A stretch of DNA of 34,997 nt, taken from contig CAYZAW010000020.1 in assembly GCA_964476505.1 (NCBI GenBank), positions 1-34,997 on the forward strand. The letters are read 5' to 3'. Below are positions 30,787 through 34,997 of this stretch, one piece after another (within the stretch, counting starts at the first letter, position 1; each line of letters opens with the position of its first letter). Under the pieces are notes generated by a model that was not told the DNA's origin, did no database searches, and saw nothing but the letters and a program-made list of their open reading frames with translations. Position numbers and translations under genes: made by a program. The DNA is from CAYZAW01 sp964476505. GTDB taxonomy: Bacteria; Bacillota; Clostridia; Christensenellales; CAG-138.

Positions 30787-31485
30787 TCACTTGATTTTCA
30801 GCGAGCGAAGGTACGCCTTGGTATCATCGGGAATACGATAGCTTTCCAGCGATTTTTGTATGGCCTTGTTGTGCGTCCATTTGGGGAGGCGCTTTTCCGT
30901 AAAATAGGGCAGTATGGCTTCCGGCTGTTTATAAAGCGCGGTTGCGAAATACCATGCGATCATCATGTTCACATAGTAGTCCTCCCCGCCGTTGATGTTT
31001 GCTACCACAGCCGGCATGTCGGGGGTAAACGCATCCTCTAAATACAGCCGCATAAGCATTCCCACCCCAAAGCGCACCGTGTATGTTTTGCCGGAGGCGA
31101 TCCACACCTGTATTCGCTCCAGCAATGCGGGCAGATTCTTGCAAAACGCCTTGGGATTCATTAGGTCGCAGGTAGCCCAGTTGTCGATATAGGGCAAAAA
31201 ACGCTCCACTGCCGTAATGGCTGCATCGTACGCCTTGATGGTTTCTAATAAAAAGCCGTGCAGATTGTTCTCTTCAAAATAGGCGTGCGGTAGGCACTCC
31301 AAAAACGCCTTTGCCTCCGGCTCGCGAGAAAACTGCTTGGCAAGCGCGCGAAGCGCAGGCGTGCGAACGCCGATCACCGTTTCTGGCGATACAGTTGGAA
31401 TCAGCTTACATTGAAAATCCTTGAATGCCGCATCCTGCAAGGCAAACAGCCGGGCTTGGATATCCTGTTCAACCGGAGTCATCAT
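30787..31485 (-). CDS. AlkD-like DNA alkylation repair protein
   Basis: A 232-residue all-helical HEAT-like repeat protein related to the DNA glycosylase AlkD, which removes bulky N3/N7-alkylated bases. GVRTPALRALAKQF, FLPYIDNWATCDLMNPKAF (with the WATCD motif containing the Asp placed at the AlkD active site), TVRFGVGMLMRLYL and YYVNMMIAWYFATALYK are family blocks. Length is normal. AAAGGAG lies five bases before ATG 31485, eight before a second ATG at 31482; either may be used. Confidence 0.88.
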   Translation of the reverse strand: MMTPVEQDIQARLFALQDAAFKDFQCKLIPTVSPETVIGVRTPALRALAKQFSREPEAKAFLECLPHAYFEENNLHGFLLETIKAYDAAITAVERFLPYIDNWATCDLMNPKAFCKNLPALLERIQVWIASGKTYTVRFGVGMLMRLYLEDAFTPDMPAVVANINGGEDYYVNMMIAWYFATALYKQPEAILPYFTEKRLPKWTHNKAIQKSLESYRIPDDTKAYLRSLKIK

Positions 31486-31567
31486 AGGTTCTCCTTTATA
31501 CGATATAGTGCGTTTTCGTGCATGGATAGTGTACTACAAGTTTGCTCTGCCAAACAATAGCAATCAC

Positions 31568-31596
31568 AAAAGGCGCGCCGCAAATGCGGCGCGCCC
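31568..31596 (-). terminator. Terminator of the argGH operon
   Basis: GGCGCGCCGC (31572-31581) and GCGGCGCGCC (31586-31595) form a perfect 10-bp stem with a 4-base loop. On the minus strand it is followed by TTTTG. Confidence 0.85.
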
Positions 31597-31621
31597 GATA
31601 CGCTTATCCGCTTTATTCTTC

Positions 31622-33010
31622 TTACAGGCTGTTTAAGAACGCCTCGCTCTCTTGCATGTGCTTTTGCACCGCCTCGGGCGCAGGGCCACCGGTAAGCTTT
31701 CTTCCTGCCACGCAGGTGGAAAGAGAAATGGCCTCAAACACGTCCTTTTCAAACACCGGAGAGAATTCCTGCAGCTCCGCCAAGCTTAAATCACCAATGG
31801 CCTTGCCCTGCTTGATGCAGGCATACACCATTGCGCCTATCACCTCATGGGCGCTTCTGAAGGGCAAGCCCTTCTTCACCAAATAATCCGCCGCGTCTGT
31901 GGCGTTGGTAAAGCCACCGCCGGCACCCTTTAGCATGTTGTCCTCGCGGTAGCGCAGGGTGGAAAACATTTTTGTAAATAGCTCCAAGCAGCCGTTTACC
32001 GTATCCAGCGCGTCAAAAACAGCCTCTTTATCCTCCTGCATGTCTTTATTATAAGCAAGAGGAATGCCCTTCATCATGGTCAGGAGCGTGGTCAGGTCGC
32101 CGTAAACGCGGCCGGTTTTGCCGCGAATGAGCTCCGCAACATCCGGGTTTTTCTTTTGCGGCATGATGGAGGAGCCTGTGGAGTATGCGTCGTCCATCTC
32201 CACGAATTTGAACTCGTCGCTGTTCCAGAGAATGAGCTCCTCGCAGTAGCGGGAAAGATGCATCATGATCATAGACGCGCAGGAGGCATACTCAATGCAA
32301 AAATCCCTGTCAGACACGCTGTCTAAACTATTGCGGGTCACGCCGGAAAAGCCCAGCTCCTTGGCAACGCCCTCTCTGTCCAGCGGATAGGTGCTGCCGG
32401 CAAGTGCGCCCGCGCCAAGGGGCATCAAGTCCATACGCCTTTTTGCGTCCAGCAGGCGCTCGATATCCCGCCGGAACATTTCAAAATACGCCATGGTATG
32501 GTGCGCGAGGGTGATGGGCTGCGCCTTTTGCAGGTGGGTATAGCCCGGCATCACAGTATTGGTATGGGCGTTTGCCGTTACCAGCAGCGCCCGCTCCAGC
32601 GCGATGAGCCTCTCCAATGTTTCATCGATACCGCGCAGCATATACATGCGGCAGTCCAGCGCTACTTGATCGTTGCGGCTGCGGCCTGTATGCACGCGCT
32701 TACCCGCCTCGCCGATGCGCTGCGTTAACAACAGCTCCACGTTCATGTGGATATCCTCGGCGGACTTGCTCCACTGCACCTTGCCCGCCTCCACGTCCGC
32801 TAAGATGCCCTCTAATCCCTTGATGATGGCATCCGCATCCTGCACGGAAATGATCCCCTGCCTGCCAAGCATCCTTGCATGCGCAATAGAGCCCATAATG
32901 TCCTCATGCGCCATGCGGGAATCAACGGAAATGGAAGAATGAAAATCCTCCATCGCCCGGTCACTGTTTTTTTGGAATCTACCGCCCCAAAGCTTCTTTT
33001 CCACAGCCAT
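31622..33010 (-). CDS. argH: Argininosuccinate lyase
   Basis: A 462-residue cytosolic enzyme, last step of arginine synthesis (argininosuccinate to arginine and fumarate). It opens KLWGGRFQK, as the family does. HTGRSRNDQVALD and TVMPGYTHLQKAQPITL are substrate-site blocks. The fumarase/aspartase superfamily signature GSSIMPQKKNP lies at residues 279-289 with the catalytic serine loop. Length is normal. AAGGGGG lies just before the ATG. It follows argG by 49 bases, with a strong hairpin between them. Confidence 0.97.
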   Translation of the reverse strand: MAVEKKLWGGRFQKNSDRAMEDFHSSISVDSRMAHEDIMGSIAHARMLGRQGIISVQDADAIIKGLEGILADVEAGKVQWSKSAEDIHMNVELLLTQRIGEAGKRVHTGRSRNDQVALDCRMYMLRGIDETLERLIALERALLVTANAHTNTVMPGYTHLQKAQPITLAHHTMAYFEMFRRDIERLLDAKRRMDLMPLGAGALAGSTYPLDREGVAKELGFSGVTRNSLDSVSDRDFCIEYASCASMIMMHLSRYCEELILWNSDEFKFVEMDDAYSTGSSIMPQKKNPDVAELIRGKTGRVYGDLTTLLTMMKGIPLAYNKDMQEDKEAVFDALDTVNGCLELFTKMFSTLRYREDNMLKGAGGGFTNATDAADYLVKKGLPFRSAHEVIGAMVYACIKQGKAIGDLSLAELQEFSPVFEKDVFEAISLSTCVAGRKLTGGPAPEAVQKHMQESEAFLNSL

Positions 33011-33024
33011 TCCCCCTTAGAAAT

Positions 33025-33050
33025 CGTTAAGGGGCCGAAGCCCCTTAACG
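33025..33050 (-). promoter_or_regulatory. argG-argH intercistronic hairpin with UUCG loop
   Basis: CGTTAAGGGGC and GCCCCTTAACG form a perfect 11-bp stem. On the transcribed (minus) strand the loop is TTCG closed by C-G, an unusually stable tetraloop. Only a weak T-rich stretch follows, so it may be an mRNA stabiliser or a partial terminator setting the argG:argH ratio. Confidence 0.65.
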
Positions 33051-33059
33051 TGTATTTGA

Positions 33060-34265
33060 CTATTTGTTTTTCTGTTTCATCATAGCGCGAACCTTCAGGG
33101 GCAGGCCGAACAGGTTGATGAAGCCCTCTGCATCGTGCTGGTTGTATACGTCGTCCTCCTCAAAGGTGGCGAACTCCGGATCGTACAGGCTGTACGGGCT
33201 CTTGACACCGGCAAAGTATGCCTTGCCCTTGTAGAGCTTCAGCTTGGATACGCCGGTGGTGTTTTCCTGCATCACGTTTACCATGGCATCCATGGACTCC
33301 CGAAGGGGGGTAAACCACTTGCCGTCGTACACCAGTTCCGCATACTTCACAGCCATCTGCTCTTTGTAATGCATGGTGTCTCTATCCAGCGTGAGGTATT
33401 CCAACTGCTGAATCGCTTCGTATAAAATGGTTCCGCCGGGATTCTCGTACACGCCGCGGCACTTGATACCAACCAAGCGGTTTTCTACCATGTCGTCAAT
33501 GCCGATGCCGTGCTTTGCACCCATTTCGTTGCACTTGGTCACGATCTCCACGGGAGACATTTTTTTGCCGTTCACGGATACGGGCACGCCCGCTTCAAAG
33601 CCGATCTCGATATAATCCGGCTCGTCCGGCGCATCCTCCGGCGCGGTGTTGATGAGGTACAGGCTCTTTTTAGGCTCGTTCCACGGGTCTTCCAAGTCCA
33701 ACCCTTCGTGGGACAGATGCCAGATGTTCCTGTCCATGCTGTAGGTTTCCTCTGCCTTGAACTGCAGGGGAATGTTCTTTTCCTTGGCATAGGCGATCTC
33801 CTCGCTTCTGCCCTTGAAGTCCCACATACGCCACGGCGCAATGATCTTCATTTCCGGAGCCAGCGCCTTGATGGTGAGTTCAAACCGCACCTGATCGTTG
33901 CCCTTGCCGGTGCAGCCGTGCACGATGGCGGTTGCGCCTTCCTTTTTGGCGATCTCCACCAAACGCTTTGCGATGCAGGGACGTGCGTGAGAGGTGCCTA
34001 GGAGATATTTGTTCTCGTATTTTGCCCCGGCCTTAAGGGTGGGGAAAATATAGTCCTTTACATATTCTGCGGTTAAGTCCTCAATGTAGATTTTGGACGC
34101 GCCGGTCTTGATGGCTTTTTCCTTTAAAGACTCCAGCTCCTCGCCCTGCCCTACGTTGCCCGCCACCGCAATGACCTCGCAATCATAATGCTCATGCAGC
34201 CAAGGAATGATTACCGAAGTATCCAAGCCGCCCGAGTATGCCAATACGAATTTTTCCTTTGCCAT
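33060..34265 (-). CDS. argG: Argininosuccinate synthase
   Basis: A 401-residue enzyme joining citrulline and aspartate with ATP to argininosuccinate. AYSGGLDTS at residues 9-17 is the ATP-pyrophosphatase loop. GCTGKGNDQVRFE, YSMDRNIWHLSHEG and the closing strands are as in the family. ATG 34265 follows GGAGG (ten-base gap); the frame is open to 34358, but that part contains the promoter. The ARG box overlapping the promoter indicates ArgR/AhrC repression by arginine. Confidence 0.97.
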   Translation of the reverse strand: MAKEKFVLAYSGGLDTSVIIPWLHEHYDCEVIAVAGNVGQGEELESLKEKAIKTGASKIYIEDLTAEYVKDYIFPTLKAGAKYENKYLLGTSHARPCIAKRLVEIAKKEGATAIVHGCTGKGNDQVRFELTIKALAPEMKIIAPWRMWDFKGRSEEIAYAKEKNIPLQFKAEETYSMDRNIWHLSHEGLDLEDPWNEPKKSLYLINTAPEDAPDEPDYIEIGFEAGVPVSVNGKKMSPVEIVTKCNEMGAKHGIGIDDMVENRLVGIKCRGVYENPGGTILYEAIQQLEYLTLDRDTMHYKEQMAVKYAELVYDGKWFTPLRESMDAMVNVMQENTTGVSKLKLYKGKAYFAGVKSPYSLYDPEFATFEEDDVYNQHDAEGFINLFGLPLKVRAMMKQKNK

Positions 34266-34299
34266 ACCATTTGCCTCCAAACGCTTTTGATGATTTATG

Positions 34300-34328
34300 A
34301 TTATACACACTTCTGTATAAATATGCAA
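34300..34328 (-). promoter_or_regulatory. Promoter of argGH
   Basis: Minus strand: TTGCAT (complement of 34323-34328), 17-base spacer, perfect TATAAT (complement of 34300-34305). It lies 35 bases before the argG start codon. Confidence 0.8.
34314..34327. promoter_or_regulatory. ARG box (ArgR/AhrC operator)
   Basis: TGTATAAATATGCA fits the half-palindromic ARG box pattern TGNAT-N4-ATNCA in every fixed position. It overlaps the -35 box and the spacer of the argG promoter, so binding would block polymerase. Confidence 0.65.
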
Positions 34329-34362
34329 GCCCTTTTTGTAAGAATATTTGCCTTGCATGCAC

Positions 34363-34379
34363 TATACCGTTGTGGTATA
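34363..34379. promoter_or_regulatory. Palindrome between argG and infC
   Basis: TATACC and GGTATA are perfect 6-bp arms around GTTGT. It lies 35 bases upstream of the argG -35 box. It could be a second regulator site or part of a duplicated operator; no clear match to the ARG pattern. Confidence 0.3.
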
Positions 34380-34477
34380 CATACCGTATAGATACCGCGT
34401 TTTGCTGTCAAGAAACAGCGGCTGCCGCTGCAATCGGCTAAAAACAGGAAAAAAGCGCCGCAAGATGCGGATTCTTC

Positions 34478-34506
34478 TTGACATTGGCGCGGGAAAGCCC
34501 TATACT
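34478..34506 (+). promoter_or_regulatory. Promoter of infC
   Basis: A perfect TTGACA -35 box (34478-34483), 17-base spacer and TATACT -10 box (34501-34506): the strongest promoter in the window. The transcript would carry a leader of about 155 bases before infC. Confidence 0.85.
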
Positions 34507-34512
34507 GATGGA

Positions 34513-34640
34513 GTTCAAGCAGAAGCAGCCCGCTTCTCACCTGTCGGCAAATGCGCCAGGCACGGTTCTGTAACAGGCAATCGCCGCAATATTGCGGTAT
34601 TGGAAAAGTGGGTGCAGTATGCGCCCACTATTTTTTTAGA
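34513..34640 (+). ncRNA. infC leader, probable L20-type attenuator
   Basis: The leader contains several inverted segments (CCTGT/ACAGG, CCGCAAT/ATTGCGG at 34584-34597). It ends in an intrinsic terminator: AGTGGGTGC (34607-34615) pairs with GCGCCCACT (34621-34629), followed by ATTTTTTT. A terminator before infC is the arrangement of the L20 leader, where ribosomal protein L20 represses infC-rpmI-rplT by early termination. Assignment to that Rfam family is inferred from position and layout. Confidence 0.6.
34607..34637 (+). terminator. Attenuator terminator in the infC leader
   Basis: A 9-bp stem with one T-G pair, loop AGTAT, followed by seven T's, 30 bases upstream of the infC start codon. 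Confidence 0.8.
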
Positions 34641-34667
34641 ACAAAACGGACATGGAGGTGTTTTACC

Positions 34668-34997
34668 ATTAGCAATCAGGATCTGATGATCAACGAGGAG
34701 ATTCGGGACCGCGAGGTTCGCCTAATCGGCGAAGACGGCGAACAGTTAGGCGTCGTTACCAATCAAGTAGCGCAAACGATGGCAGAAGAGCGCGGGCTTG
34801 ATCTGGTAAAAATCGCGCCGCAAGCCACCCCGCCTGTGTGCAAGATCATGGATTACGGCAAGTACCGCTTTGAAATGATCAAGCGCGAAAAGGAACAGCG
34901 CAAGAATTCAAAAACCGCGTTATCAATGGGTGATAACGCGGGAAATATTTTTACTATTTTTTTTATTTCAAAAAGAGAGGCAATAATATTATTAAAA
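34668..34997 (+). CDS. infC: Translation initiation factor IF-3, 5' part (disrupted)
   Basis: The frame begins with ATT at 34668, eight bases after GGAGGTG. An AUU start is characteristic of infC and lets IF-3 limit its own synthesis. SNQDLMINEEIRDREVRLIG, then VAQTMAEERGLDLVKIAP and CKIMDYGKYRFE are the IF-3 N-domain; REKEQRKNSK begins the linker helix. After about codon 82 (34913) the sequence no longer resembles IF-3. It reads through a hairpin (34915-34941) into very AT-rich DNA, with no stop before the window ends. The C-domain, which binds the 30S subunit, is absent, so either an insertion or an assembly join lies here. Confidence 0.85.
   Translation, partial: MSNQDLMINEEIRDREVRLIGEDGEQLGVVTNQVAQTMAEERGLDLVKIAPQATPPVCKIMDYGKYRFEMIKREKEQRKNSKTALSMGDNAGNIFTIFFISKREAIILLK
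34915..34950. terminator. Terminator-like hairpin at the infC break
   Basis: CCGCGTTATCA (34915-34925) and TGATAACGCGG (34931-34941) form a perfect 11-bp stem with loop ATGGG. A T-rich tail follows on the plus strand, and AAAA precedes it for the other strand. It begins exactly where IF-3 similarity ends. Confidence 0.65.

Noticed and set aside
1..34997. CRISPR array, restriction-modification or toxin-antitoxin pair
   Set aside because: No regularly spaced direct repeats, no methylase or nuclease pair, and no small two-gene toxin-antitoxin cassette were found on either strand.

Overview
The window looks like chromosome of a Clostridia-class Bacillota, probably a gut anaerobe close to the Oscillospirales or Christensenellales. 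This rests on the gene families present (DUF4364, DUF1538 with a P-II-like partner, VanW/G5, a TetM-like GTPase fused to a YacP nuclease, the AlkD, LytS and HD-GYP types), on strong AGGAGG ribosome sites, on frequent TTG starts and on many compact intrinsic terminators. No rRNA, CRISPR array, complete prophage or insertion sequence is visible.

Layout. 1-620: start of a DUF4364 gene (minus), then a small stable-RNA operon of tRNA-Val(GAC), a probable 6S RNA and tRNA-Gln(CTG), ending at an intrinsic terminator. 620-1310: a scarred stretch with a repeat built from the tRNA-Gln 3' end, hairpins, a headless XRE regulator and the tail of a KdpE-like response regulator. 1321-3003: low-affinity phosphate transporter plus its DUF47 partner. 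3471-5585: secreted M13 metallopeptidase lipoprotein (minus). 6328-8109: an isolated DUF4157 (eCIS-core) protein with a C-terminal ADP-ribosyltransferase, the most unusual gene of the window. 8358-9767: DUF362 protein. 9882-12810: minus-strand operon of an EP-repeat membrane protein, a VanW/G5 protein and a PRC-barrel protein. 13122-16463: a GNAT acetyltransferase, then a TetM-like ribosomal GTPase fused to a YacP/Rae1-type nuclease. 16617-18177: PPOX-fold protein, cysteine-rich small protein, lipoprotein. 18191-20390: P-II-like sensor and DUF1538 membrane protein. 20593-25205: HD-GYP protein, MmcQ/YjbR protein, a 57-residue conserved protein, GNAT-YoaP protein, aldo/keto reductase and zinc-ribbon membrane protein. 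25407-29085: two tandem paralogous LytS-type histidine kinases without a response regulator. 29082-31485: tyrosine phosphatase, second aldo/keto reductase, AlkD-like repair protein. 31622-34265: argG-argH arginine operon with a clear ARG box. 34478-end: the infC promoter, an attenuator-type leader and the first part of infC, which starts with ATT and loses its reading frame identity near the window end.

Most of the window is ordinary housekeeping and envelope functions. The points that merit attention are the DUF4157-ART toxin-like protein, the GTPase-nuclease fusion with an apparently leaderless start inside a palindromic promoter, the placement of 6S RNA inside a tRNA operon, the scar between tRNA-Gln and the phosphate genes, and the abrupt end of infC. 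All functional statements come from reading motifs by eye; no database search was run.
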